From Halicephalobus mephisto (taxonomy: Eukaryota > Nematoda > Chromadorea > Rhabditida > Panagrolaimidae), in NCBI GenBank assembly GCA_009193035.1, contig SWDT01000086.1:310001-374000 (forward strand): a DNA stretch of 64,000 bases. Direction: 5' to 3'. The stretch's first letter is position 1. Every line of letters begins with the position of its first letter. Positions 22,541-33,679 of the stretch are shown here, piece after piece. The notes beneath the pieces are model-generated. The model worked only from the letters and a program-made list of their open reading frames with translations. It was not told the DNA's origin and ran no database searches. The position numbers and the translations under genes are program-made.

Positions 22541-23215
22541 TTTTTGAATTTTTGAAATTCTTAAATAATAATTAATAAAAATTATTTATAAACAATTTTA
22601 ATCACGAAAATCCCTGATAATTAAAGTTAAAATTTTTCAAATTCTTAAATAATAGTTAATAATAATTATTTATAATCGATTTTAACCACGAAAATCCCTG
22701 ATAATTGAAGTTAAAATTTTTGAAATTTTTAAATAATAAATAATAAAAATTATTTTAAATCAATTTTAAGCAAAAAAATTTTTAATAATTGAAGTTAAAA
22801 TTTTTGAAATTCTTAAATAATAGTTAATAAAAATTATTTTAAATCAATTTTAACCACGAAAATCCCTGATAATTGAAGTTAAAATTTTCAAATTCTTAAA
22901 TAATAATTAATAAAAATTATTTATAAACAATTTTAATCACGAAAATCCCTGATAATTAAAGTTAAAATTTTTCAAATTCTTAAATAATAGTTAATAATAA
23001 TTATTTATAATCGATTTTAACCACGAAAATCCCTGATAATTGAAGTTAAAATTTTTGAAATTTTTAAATAATAAATAATAAAAATTATTTTAAATCAATT
23101 TTAAGCAAAAAAATTTTTAATAATTGAAGTTAAAATTTTCAAATTCTTAAATAATAGTTAATAAAAATTATTTTAAATTAATTTTAACCATGAAAATCCC
23201 TGATAATTACAAATT
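22541..23215. repeat. Higher-order repeat: two ~335-bp blocks of four ~84-bp subunits
   Basis: The subunit core GAAAATCCCTGATAATTGAA with AATTCTTAAATAATAGTTAA recurs every ~84 bp. The pattern of variant subunits repeats after 335 bp (e.g. TTAAATAATAATTAAT at 22561 and 22896), as in centromere-style higher-order arrays. Confidence 0.7.
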
Positions 23216-23990
23216 CATTTGTTCTCAGCCCCGAATTGAATGTCGCGCAAAAAACAACCGATGATCAAAGCTCAGAAGATTCGAATGTGATTAGATTTGT
23301 TTTCTCCATTTTCTATCATAAATCGAAACATGTTTACTGTGGAATAAATCCTTTGTTACAGTATTCAACGAATAAAATCCAAAAAAGTTAGAAATTTTTT
23401 AAAATTCTAAAATAAAAAAAATTTGAAATTTTTTATTTAATTTTAAAAATTTTTAAAAAATTCAAAATTATCTATTAAATTCTAAAATAATTTAGAAAAC
23501 TTTAAAATTTTTCAAATTCAAAAAATTTCAGAAAAATTTTAGAACATTTAAAAAAAATAAAAAATTTCAGAAAACTTCAAAAATTAAAAAATTTTTAGAG
23601 AATTAAAAAAAAATTTTAGAAAACTTCAAAAAAAATTTTTACAGAATTAAAAAAAAATTTTAGAACATTTTTAAAAAAATTTTTAGAGAATTAAAAAAAA
23701 ATTTTAGAACATTTTAAAAAAAATAAAAAATTTCGGAATTTTGTTTTGGATTTTAAAATATTTAAAAAAACTTCAGAATCTTCGGCTGAATTGTAAAATA
23801 TTTCAATTAACGAAAAAATAACTACAAAAATCGGTCAGCAATAGGAACTACAGAAAAATCGCCAAATATTTGACAAAAACCAGTTTTTTCATTCATCGTT
23901 GGATCATTTGTTTGTAAAAAATCCAAACAAAACGATGGGACTCTGTAGAATTAGAATTCAGAATAAGAAAGAATAATAAACTTGATGGAA
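23216..23990. other. AT-rich gene-free stretch
   Basis: Long A/T runs with repeated AAAATTTTTAGA. A short base-balanced patch at 23225-23350 shows no coding structure I can support. Confidence 0.4.
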
Positions 23991-24143
23991 TCAAATGACT
24001 GTCAACTGATTCGAGTCTTCTGGAAAGTCCATATGGCTGCTTGCCAGAGAAACCTCGTGAGTCCCGAGTTCGGCGGGCTTTAAGGGATCAAAGATCTTCA
24101 AAAAAAGCACGAGGGCAACCAAAGAACATTGAAACATCTCCAT
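23991..24143 (-). CDS. Possible 50-residue small protein
   Basis: An ATG ORF in a base-balanced island within very AT-rich DNA. The protein begins MEMFQCSLVALVLFLKIF, a hydrophobic signal or anchor, then a polar tail with HMDFPEDS. No family recognised. It could equally be an exon of a gene spanning the 22-27 kb region. The contrast in composition is the main support; there is no start context or conservation evidence. Confidence 0.35.
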   Translation of the reverse strand: MEMFQCSLVALVLFLKIFDPLKPAELGTHEVSLASSHMDFPEDSNQLTVI

Positions 24144-24700
24144 CGATTTGTTGATATTTATTTTTTACAAATATAAAATTCTAAAGATTTTAAAAATTTT
24201 TAGAGTTTTAAAATTTTTCTGAATTTTTTTGAAATTTATTATGAGCTTCTGAAATAGTTCAGAATCTTTTTGGAATCTAATAAAGGATTCTGAATTCTTC
24301 TAGAATCTTCTTAGAATTTACTATAGATTTCTGAAATCTTGGAAAATTTTTTTAGAATCAAGTCAAAGATTCTGAATTCTTTTACAATCTTTTTAGAGTT
24401 TATTTTAGGATTCTGAAATCTTCTTAGAATTTAGTAGAGGATTCTGAATGCTTCCAGGATCTTTTTAGAATTTAGTAGAGGATTCAGAAATCTTCTCAGA
24501 ATCTAATAAAAGATTCCGAATTCTTCCAGAATCTTCTTAGAATTTAGTAGAGGATTCCGAATTCTTCCAGGATCTTTTTAGAATCCAGTGGACAATTCAG
24601 AAATCTTCTTAGAATCTAATAAAAGATTCTGAATTCTTCTAGAATCTCCTAAAATCTTTTACAAAATTTTGAAATCAGTTTCTAAAATTTCTAATTTTCG
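24144..24700. repeat. Dispersed AGAATCTTCTTAGAATTTAG repeats
   Basis: Diverged units built from GATTCTGAATTCTTCTAGAA and TCTTTTTAGAATTTAGTAGA, about 55-60 bp each. They are the same family as 25730-26400 and include TTCTAGAA palindromes. Confidence 0.6.
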
Positions 24701-25259
24701 TGTCAAAACCATTTTTCAGTGAAATTAACTTTTTTATTTCTATATTTTTTAGATTTCAAATTTTTTTAGATATCAATTTTTTCGAATATTATTTTAAATT
24801 TTTTTAAATATTAATTTTAAATATTATTTTAAATTTTTTTAAATATTGAATTATTTTCAATTTAAAAAAAAATTACTTTCAATTTTTTGAATATTATTTT
24901 TTATTTTTTTAAATATTGAATTTTAAAAAATTATTTTTAATTTTTTTGAATATTGAATTTTAAATATTATTTTTAATTTTTTTAAATATTGAATTAGTTT
25001 CAAAAATAAAATTTTTGATATAACCACATGAGTAATCACATGAGGTGCTTATTGGATTGACCAGTTTTGATCAATTTGAACTGTGAGAAACTCGTTTTAC
25101 ATTTTCGAACTGGTTCGATTTTCGTTTTTGAAGTACTGATTAAATAAAAAAAGTATAAAATATCTAAAAAAATTTATTTTTATCAATTTGATCTTTGAAC
25201 ATATTGATGGATAAATTTGTTATTTTCCCATAAATCCGAAAATTATCCATGATATTCAA
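24701..25259. other. AT-rich gene-free stretch
   Basis: Runs such as AATTTTTTTAAATATTGAAT recur irregularly. No gene seen. Confidence 0.4.
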
Positions 25260-25365
25260 AAAAGGGATCGACGGGCCGGAACCATTCTTCTTCGTCAACT
25301 GGCTTCGCCCCATGTGGTAACTCGCTCTGGTCCAAGACGCCATTTTTACGTCAAAAAATCCCAAA
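25260..25365 (-). other. Exon-like island, frame undecided
   Basis: A base-balanced ~100-bp patch. One minus frame reads DQSELPHGAKPVDEEEWF and ends PFFEYHG then stop, which has ordinary protein composition. Another frame opens with ATG GCG TCT TGG. Neither has a convincing acceptor: the one at AAAACAG leads in-frame to a TGA before the protein-like stretch. It is probably an exon or relic; the gene is not identified. Confidence 0.3.
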
Positions 25366-25729
25366 AAACCTGTTTTATTAAAAAAAAATAAAAATAAAAA
25401 TAAAAATATTTTAATAAATTATATTATTTCAAAAATAAATAAAATTAAAAAAAATTATTTTTTTTAAACAAAATAACTGAGACCGAAAACTAAAATTTTT
25501 TCAAATTTTTTTTGCCAATTGACTTGATGGATCGGTTCCGAAAAAAAAACAGCTCTGAAAAGACAAATGATCCAAAAAAACAAAAGTTTTCAAAAAATGT
25601 CTGCTTGAAAAATCGTTTTCAATCACGAGTTTCTTTTTTTTGAAAAAATATGAATAATCGATTTTTAAAAAAATACAATTGTGATTTTTTAATGAATAAA
25701 ATTAAAATTTTGTACAAATTTTTGGAATT

Positions 25730-26400
25730 ATTGGAAATTTTTGGAATTTATTGAAGGATTTTTAAAATCTAATAGAGGATTCTGAAGTCTTCTTAGAATC
25801 AGATTAAAATTCTGAAGACTTCTAGAAGATCGTAGAAGTTCTTAGAAAATTTTTTGAATCTATTGGAAAATTTTTGAAATCTAATGGAGAATTCTGAAGT
25901 CTTTATAGAATTTGGTAGAGGATTCTGAAGACTTCTAGAACCTTCTTAGAATCTAATAGAGAATTCTGAAGTCTTCTTAGAACCAGATTAAAATTCTGAA
26001 GACTTCTAGAAGATCGTAGAAGTTCTTAGAAGATTTTTTGAACCTATTGGAGAATTTTTAAAATCTAATAGAGGATTCTGAAGTCTTTATAGAATTTGGT
26101 AGAGGATTCTGAAGACTTCTAGAAGATCGTAGAAGTTCTTAGAAGATTTTTTGAATCTATTGGAAAATTTTTGGAATTTATTGGAGGATTCTGAAATCTT
26201 TATAGAATTTGGTAGAGGATTCTGAAGACTTCTAGAACCTTCTTAAAATCTAATACAGAATTATGAAGCCTTCTAGAATCTTCTTCGAATCCTATAGGAA
26301 ATCTGAAGTCTTCCAAAAACCATCGAATTTTTCAAAATCCAATAAAAATTCTAAAAATTCTTAAAAATCTTAAAAAAATTCACAAGTCTTCTAGAATCCT
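25730..26400. repeat. Tandem repeat rich in TTCTAGAA
   Basis: Units of roughly 110-120 bp contain GAGGATTCTGAAGTCTT and GACTTCTAGAAGATCGTAGA. Seven exact TTCTAGAA sites are seen. That palindrome is the core of a heat-shock element (inverted nGAAn/nTTCn). Confidence 0.7.
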
Positions 26401-26499
26401 AAAAATTTAAAATTTTAAAAAATCAAAAAATTTGAATTTAAAAAAATTTAAAATTTGAATTTTCTCGAGTTTTTTATTTATTAAAAAAATAAAAATAAC

Positions 26500-26588
26500 C
26501 TTTCGTCGTTGTTGAGAGTTCCGGATTTGGCTTTGATGCCAGCGGCGTTGGCAGCACAGCGGATAGCGTTGGAAACAGAAGACGACAT
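26500..26588 (-). CDS. Probable first coding exon (29 codons)
   Basis: ATG at 26588 opens MSSSVSNAIRCAANAAGI, then KAKSGTLNNDE, ending AG before a GTTATT donor. Codons are C-ending and the patch is clearly base-balanced. The alanine- and basic-rich start would suit a mitochondrial or nuclear protein. The split codon AG| fits the C|GAG start of the RBR exon at 22234 (giving Ser), so this may be exon 1 of that gene across a 4.3-kb intron, for 893 residues in all. Alternatively it starts a separate small gene using the island at 25260-25365. Confidence 0.5.
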
Positions 26589-26766
26589 TTCAGAAAAATT
26601 GTACAAATTTCTACTTTACTGGGATCGGATGATGGTTGTCAGTTGTTTTCGAGGAAGAAAGTAAGGAAGTTGGAGGTTCAGTGCTAAGTTATTCAAATCG
26701 ACCAGCGATTCTGAAAATTTCAACAATAAAAAATTGAATTTCGACTATTAACTTTGATAAACAAAG

Positions 26767-27355
26767 TTCGACCTTTCGCGGCAAGACACGATTTTCAAAT
26801 TTTCGAGTTTTCGCGGCAAGACACGATTCTACAATTTCTCAATTTTCGCGGCAAGACACGATTTTCAAATTTTCGAGTTTTCGCGGTAAGACATGATTTT
26901 CGAATTTTTGACTTTTCGCGGCAAGACACGATTTTCAAATTTTCGACTTTTCGCGGCAAGACACGATTTTCAAATTTTCGAGTTTTCGCGGCAAGACACG
27001 ACTTTCAAATTTTCGACTTTTCGCGGCAAGACACGATTTTCAAATTTTCGAGTTTTCGCGGTAAGACATGATTTTCAAATTTCTTACTTTTCGCGGCAAG
27101 ACATGACTTTCAAATTTTCGAGTTTTCGCGGTAAGACACGATTCTACAATTTCTTAATTTTCGCGGCAAGACACGACTTTCAAATTTCTTACTTTTTGCG
27201 ACAAGACATGACTTTCAAAACTTGAATTTTTCGCGCTAAGATATAATGTTCAAATTTTTTATTTTTCGCGGTAAGAAACGATTTTCGAAATTTCAATTTT
27301 TCGCGTTAAAACACGACTTTCAAATTTTTTACTTTTCGCGTTGGGACACGAGTTC
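26767..27355. repeat. 35-bp tandem repeat, about 16 copies
   Basis: TTTTCGCGGCAAGACACGAT plus TTTCAAATTTTCGAG repeats at 35 bp (CGCGGC at 26777, 26812, 26847). It decays toward the right, where CGCGTTAAAACACG appears. ORFs read through it are periodic (RQDTIFKF...) and are artefacts. Confidence 0.9.
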
Positions 27356-28104
27356 ATGTTTAAATTCCTAAAATCAAAACATTAATTTCTGTTTAATTAA
27401 AATTTTTAAAACTAAAAAAATTCGTAAAAATTTTCAACACAAAAAATCAAAATTTTTGATCTCGAACTTTGACCGTCAATTTTCGTAAAAAAGAATTCCA
27501 ATTTTTTTACTAAATTATCTCGATTTTTGAGAACTTGTTTTAAAAGTAAAAATCGTTTCGAGAATAAAACGAAAATCAAAAAATTTTCCGAGCAAAAATG
27601 CAAAGGTGGGGCTTATAAGGAAAGACGCATCGTTCGATCAGCTGACTAGATGCAGAAATTAAAAAAGAAAAAAATTAAGGAAAAATTTTAAAAAAATTAA
27701 AGAAAAATGTAAAATTAAAATTTTTTTTAAATAAGAAAATTAAAGAAAAATGCAAAATTTTAATTTTTCTAAAAGAAGAAAATTAAAGGAAAATGCAAAA
27801 TTTAAATTTTTTTTAAATAAGAAAATTAAAGGAAAAATTTAAAAAATTAAAGAAAAGTTTTTTATTTTAATTTTATAAAATTTATCAAAAAATTAATTTT
27901 TTTTAAATTTTGCAGAATTTTTTTAAAGTTTAAATTTTGAATTTTAGAATTAAATTAAAATTTTGGATTTTAAATTTTAAATTTTAGAATTAAATTTTAA
28001 ATTTTAGAATTGAATTTAAATTTTGGATTTAAGAATTAAATTTTAGAATTAAATTTTAAATTTTAGAATTAAATTTAAATTTTGAATTTTGATAAAACAA
28101 AACA
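27356..28104. other. AT-rich gene-free stretch
   Basis: Irregular TTAAATTTTAGAATTAAATT repeats after 27900. A small balanced patch at 27600-27660 contains GCTGACTAGATGCAG but no gene. Confidence 0.4.
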
Positions 28105-28335
28105 TTGACCAGTCCAAAAAGTCCCGTGACCAGTCAGTCGGACCAGTTGTTTTCGCAGATGGCCAAACGCGGACTGGCCGATCTCGCTTTGTTTTTTGCT
28201 TGTTTGTCAAGGAAATTCGGAAAAGCGGAACTGCAGGACAATCAAGGATCGAGACCCTTGACCCGTTCGTCCTGTTTTTTGAAACATTCTAGGATCATTA
28301 TAACCACACAAAAAACTAAAACATTTCAAAAATAA
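28105..28335 (+). other. Exon-like open frame
   Basis: A 76-codon frame in a base-balanced island reads MAKRGLADLALFFACLSRKF in its middle, from an internal ATG at ~28159. No domain, splice partner or homologue is recognised. It is noted because its composition differs sharply from the surrounding desert. Confidence 0.2.
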
Positions 28336-28339
28336 AAAA

Positions 28340-28810
28340 TAATTTCACCACGAAATTCCAATTTTCCAGTTGAGACCAAAAACTAAAATTTTTTTCGTAA
28401 TTTAAAAAAATTTCGAAATCACATTTTTTATCAAAAAAATAAAATTTAGAAAAATGGTCCCGACACGAAATTTTGGAATTTTCCAGTTGAGACCAAAAAT
28501 TGTAAAATGCTGTTTTTAATGGTCCTAAAAAGTTCAAAAATTAAAAAATTATACAAAATAGAAAATTTTCTAAGAAATTTCAAAAAAATAGTCCCGACAC
28601 GAAATTTTAAAATTTTCCAGTTAAGATCAAAAAGTAAAAAATCTCATTTTTCTAAATTCTAAAAAGTTTCAAAATTACATTATTATAAAAATCAGCATTA
28701 TTTTTTATAAAATTTCGAAAAATGGTCCCGACACGAAATTTTGAAATTTTCCAGTTGAGACCGAAAATTGAAAAATCTCATTTTTCTAAATTCTAAAAAG
28801 TTTCAAAGCC
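28340..28810. repeat. 110-137-bp repeats with CGACACGAAATTTT core
   Basis: GGTCCCGACACGAAATTTTG followed by TTTTCCAGTTGAGACCAAAA recurs near 28350, 28460, 28595 and 28725. The two motifs are inverted-like halves of a GTGTTGAGAC theme found across the window. Confidence 0.75.
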
Positions 28811-30240
28811 ATTCATTAAACTTTGACAACTTCCAGACTTTCATGTGATATTCTGTACTTTTATTCAAAGGCCTTAAATAAGAAAATTCATCGAAAAAAT
28901 TAGTCATTTATCAAAAATCAAGTTTCAAAAAAAAAAACAAAAATGGCCTGGTTTCGACCATCATTATTTTCGAAAAAAGCCCGTCTTATCTTCCGGCTCT
29001 TCTGAATAAAAAAAACCTTTTTCAAAAAATAAAAATAAATCGTTTCAAAGTTATTTAAATAAAAATTATTTCAAAATTAAAGGTGTGGCTCTTTCGACAG
29101 ACATATTCAAAAAAGTACGAAATTGTTTCGAAAGTTTTAAAATTAAAATTTTTTCGATTTCGAAAGAATTCAAAAAATTTTTAAATTTAAAAAAAAAAAA
29201 CTAATGTGGAATTTCCGAAAAATTTCAGAATCTTCCACTGAATTTCGGAAAAATTTTTAAATTTTCAAAAAATTCTAGAAAATGTCAGAAATTTCAACAG
29301 GATTCTAAAAGTTCACGAAATTTTGAATAAATTTTGAAAAATTTCAGAATCTTCTGATAATTTTCGAAAATTCTAAAAAAGTTCGAAAATTGTTATAAAA
29401 TTTTAAAAAACTACAAAATTTTGAATAAATTTTAAAGAATTTCAAAATCTTTTAATATTTTTCGAAAATTGTTGTAAAATTTTAGAAATCTACAAAATTT
29501 TTAATGAATTCCAAGAAATTTCAGAATCTTTTAATAATTTTCAAAAATTCTAAGACATCAGAAGTTTCAATAAGATTCTAGAAACCTCTGAAATTTCCTA
29601 TGAATTCTGGAAAATCCAGGATTTTCTACTAAATTTTCAAAAATCTTAGAAGAAATCGAAAATTGTAAAATTTTAGAAATCTACAAAATTTTTAATGAAT
29701 TCCAAGAAATTTCAGAATCTTCTGGTAATTTTCAAAAATTCTAAGACATGAAAAGTTTCAATAAGATTCTTGAAATCCACGAAATTTTGAATAAATTTTA
29801 AAGGACTTCAGAATCTTTTAATATTTTTCGAAAATTCTAAGACATCAGAAGTTTCAATAGGATTCTAGAAACCTCTGAAATTTCCTATAAATTGTGGAAA
29901 ATCCAGGATTTTCTACTAAATTTTCGAAAATCTTAGAAGAAATCGAAAATTGTAAAATTCTAGAAATCTACAAAATTTTTAAATTCCGAGAAATTTCAGA
30001 ATCTGACAATTTTCGAAAATCTTAGAAGATATCGAAAATTCTAAAAACCTAAAATTTTTAATAAATTCTGAAATATTTCGAAATTCAAAAAATTTTAAAG
30101 ATTCTAAAACTAAAAAATTCCATAAATTTTTATTTTAAAAAATTATGAAATTTTCGAAAGTAATTTTTTTCAGATGTTCAATTTAAAAAATTTTTAAAAT
30201 ATAATTTACTTAAAAAAATCAATATTTCGATTAAAGAGGT
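28811..30240. repeat. Diverged dispersed repeats
   Basis: TTTCAGAATCTTCTGATAAT, TTTCGAAAATTCTAA and GATTCTAGAAACCTCTGAAA recur irregularly (e.g. 29570-29640 and 29845-29940 nearly match). A balanced patch at 28945-29010 has no gene call. Confidence 0.55.
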
Positions 30241-30299
30241 TTCAATTTACCTAAAAATAAAAATATTTTAAAAATCCAAAATTAAGCTCAGTTTGAAAC

Positions 30300-30440
30300 A
30301 ACTCGTAAACACCACCGAAGTCACAAGGTCACCTGGTTTCCACGCAAAAGTTATCCAGATCTGAGCATGCTCTGCCCACAGCTCTTGACTCTTGCCTCTG
30401 CTTGCATCATCTCTCGAATCGTTTGGTCGCTTTTCCATTT
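30300..30440. other. Base-balanced island in the desert
   Basis: About 140 bp of mixed sequence including GTCACAAGGTCACC, a direct pair of hormone-receptor-like half sites. No open frame of note. Function unknown. Confidence 0.3.
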
Positions 30441-30465
30441 AGCAGACTCAACAAAAAGAAAAAAA

Positions 30466-31090
30466 ACAAAATTTTCGTGTTAGGACACAAAAATAAAATA
30501 AAAAACAAATATTCGTGTTAAGACACAAAAATAAAATCATAAAAAATCTACTTTCGTGTTGAGACCAGTTCAGAGAAGAAAATTAATTTTCGTGTTAAGA
30601 CACAAAAATAAAATAAAAAACAAATATTCGTGTTAAGACGCAAAAATAAAAGCATAAAAAATCTACTTTCGTGTTGAGACCAGTTCAGAGAAGAAAATTA
30701 ATTTTCGTGTTAAGACACAAAAATAAAGTAAAAAATAAAACTTTCGTGTTAAGACACAAAAATAAAATCACAAATATTCGTGTTGAGACCAATTCAAAAA
30801 AAAGAACTTCTTTCGTGTTGGGACCAATTCAAAAAACAAAACTTTTTTCGTGTTGGAACCAATTCAGGGAAGAAAATTAATTTTCGTGTTAAGACACAAA
30901 AATAAAATCACAAATATTTGTGTTGAGACCAATTTAAAAAAACTTTCGTGTTAGGACACAAAAATAAAATCATAAAAAATCTACTTTCGTGTTGGGACCA
31001 ATTCAAAAAAAAGAACTTTTTTCGTGTTGGGACCAATTTAGAAAAATTTTCGCAGTGAAATAAAAAATTTTTATTTCGTGTTGAGACAGA
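30466..31090. repeat. TTTTCGTGTTAAGACACAAA repeat array
   Basis: Two unit types alternate: TTCGTGTTAAGACACAAAAA with an A-rich spacer, and TTCGTGTTGAGACCAATTCA. Spacing is 30-60 bp. Individual stretches of ~125 bp are duplicated exactly (30540-30660 and 30660-30780). Confidence 0.8.
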
Positions 31091-31299
31091 ATGATGTAAC
31101 TGGAAAGTTCCTGATCGGAAGGCTTGGCGATTAAAAATCATACAGTTGTAAAAATAAAAAAATGATTGATATTATAAAATTTTTTCAATGTGATTTTTCG
31201 AGTTTCTTCATTCAGATCAAAAACTATAAAAATTTAAGTTCATGTGATTTTAGAAAGTTTAAGAAAAATATAAAAAATGTTTGTAAAAAAGTTTCAAAA

Positions 31300-32120
31300 A
31301 ATAATTTCATTACAAAATTTTAAAATTTTAAAATTTTCTAGTTAAGACCAAAAATTATGAAATTTTTGAAAAAGGTCTCACGAAAAAATTTTAGAATCTT
31401 CTAATTAAAATTAAAAACTACAAAATTTTGAAATAAAAGTCTCGCCACAAAATTACGAAATTTTCCAGTTGAGACCAAAAGTTATAAAATTTTTAAAAAT
31501 GGTCTCAAGAAGAAATTTCAGAATTTTTCAGTTGAGATAAAAAGTTATAAAATTCTTAAAAATGGTCTCAAGAAGAATTTTCAGAATTTTCCAGTTGAGA
31601 TCAAAAATTATAAAATTCCAAAAAATAGTGTAATGAAGGAATTTTAGAATTTTCCAGTCGAGATCAAAAGTTATAAAATTCTTAAAAATGGTCTTACAAA
31701 GAAATTATGAAATTTTCCAGTTGAGATCAAAAGTTATAAAATTCTTAAAAATAGTCTCAAGAAGAATTTTCAGAATTTTCCAGTCGAGATAAAGTTATAA
31801 AATTCTTAAAAATGGTGTCATGAAGAAATTATGAAATTTTCCAGTCGAGATAAAAAATTGTAAAATTCTTAAAAATGGTGTCATGAAGAAATTATGAAAT
31901 TTTCCAGTCGAGATAAAAAATTGTAAAATTCCAAAAAATAGTGTAATGAAGAATTTTCAAAATTTTCCAGTTGAGATCAAAAGTTATAAAATTCTTAAAA
32001 ATAGTCTCAGGAAGAATTTTCAGAATTTTCCAGTCGAGACCAAAAGTTATAAAATTCTTAAAAATGGTGTCATGAAGAAATTTCAAAATTTTCCAGTTGA
32101 GACCGAAAATGTGGAACTCA
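31300..32120. repeat. ~61-bp tandem repeat with TTCCAGTTGAGATCAAAA
   Basis: At least 12 units: AGAATTTTCCAGTTGAGATC, AAAAGTTATAAAATTCTTAA, AAATGGTCTCAAGAAG. It reads as alternating ORFs on both strands because of the period; no gene. Confidence 0.85.
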
Positions 32121-32279
32121 GCGTTTACGTGACTTAGCAAGGTCTTAAAAGCATCTAGTAAATCATACTATTATGGGGAACAAAATGGGGGCAATGAAGC
32201 TTTAAAAAATTGCCTTGACGTGAATTGCTATAATTTTCCAGTCGAGATCAAAAAGTGGAAAATTCCGTCTTTAGTCGCT

Positions 32280-33670
32280 TCTGAAAAATTTTAATTACAT
32301 AATTTCAAAAATAAATATTTTAAAATTTCGATGATTTTAGAAATTCGAATTCTGAAAAATTTCAAAATTTTCTACATTTTTCTAAATTTAAGAAATTTTG
32401 AAAATTCTTTTTTAAAAAAATTTTATTTTTTAGAATTTTCAGAATTTAATTATTTTTAAATTTTTTACTTTTAAAATTTTTAAAAAACTTTAATTTTTTA
32501 GAATTTTCAGAAATTTCAATTTTTTAAAATTTTTTGTAATTTTTTTATAAATATAAATTTTTTTTAAATTTTGATTTTTTTTATAAAATTTCGCTTTTTT
32601 TTTAATTTTGATTTTTTTTATAAAATTTCACTTTTTTTTAAAATTAAATTTTCTTTGAAAAATAAATAATTTTTTTAAAAATAAAAAATTTAATTTTTAA
32701 TTTAATTATTTTTTTAACTTTTTTATGAAAAAAATCAATGAGGTTTGGACCAGTTTTTCCTTTTTTTGATTTACGTGCTTTGGTTCGTGAAACAACTGCA
32801 GTCGTTTTTTGGAAGAGAAAAACTGTCCGATAAATTCAAAAAAAAGATAAGTGGTTTTTTTGCAGCCATTTTTCTCAAAAATTTTTTGTTTCAAAGGTCA
32901 CAAGTTCCGCCAATCAAATCCAAACGGACAGCTGTCAGCTGATCAGGTAATTTTCGAGATTAAAATTTTCTGGAAAATTATGGAACATTCAAAAAATAAA
33001 GAATTTTAAAGAATATTTTCGAAAAATTTAAAAAAAATAGAAAAAATTAAAATTTCATTAAATTTCTCAAATATTAAAATTTTCAAAAAAAATAGAAAAG
33101 ATTAAAATTTTCTAAAAAATTATGCGACATTTCAAAAATTAATAGAAGCTTTTGAAAATTTAAAATTTTGTGGGAGTTTTTAGAATATTTTAAAAATTAA
33201 TAAAAAATTTCGAAATTTTCTAGAAATTTCTGAAGATATTTTAGAATTTTTTAGAAAATTCCAGAATTAAAATTTTTAAGATTTTTTAGAATCTCAAAAG
33301 TGCTTCGAAAATGTTCAAAAATTTATCCGCAATTTTCTTTAAAAAATTTCATTTTTTTCAAAAAATTTTAAACTTAATTGTTTTCAACTTTTTAGAAACA
33401 AAAAAGTTTAATCGGATCAAATTTATCTATAGAGTTCCACTCGAAAAACGGTCCAAAGAATACTCGAAAATTTTTAGGAAACCAAGTTTCGAATTCAAAC
33501 AAACATTTAACTTTGTCGAAAAACCGCAAAAACTGCCAAAAGCTCTCCGTTGACGCAGGAATCAATTGAACTGAAACATTTGCCGAGAATTGGAAAAAAG
33601 AAAGTACACAAAGAACAAACACAGCTACGAAGGAAATTCAAAGTCCTCAACAAAATTCAATTCTACGTTT
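32280..33670. other. AT-rich gene-free stretch with one balanced patch
   Basis: Long homopurine/homopyrimidine runs to 32720. A balanced patch at 32880-32950 holds ACAGCTGTCAGCTGATCAG, with overlapping E-box palindromes CAGCTG. Short ORFs at 32745, 33311 and 33392 lack protein-like composition. Confidence 0.4.
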
Positions 33671-33679
33671 TTTCGTGTT

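Noticed and set aside
25260..25365. Selenoprotein reading through TGA
   Set aside because: No SECIS element was recognised; a splicing alternative is simpler. Kept only as a finding to check.
26754..27225. Open frames of 105-110 codons with repeated RQDTIFKF phrases
   Set aside because: They are read-through of the 35-bp satellite; every frame of such an array looks periodic, and there is no start context.
31892..32140. Overlapping ORFs on both strands
   Set aside because: Product of the 61-bp repeat, not of coding selection.
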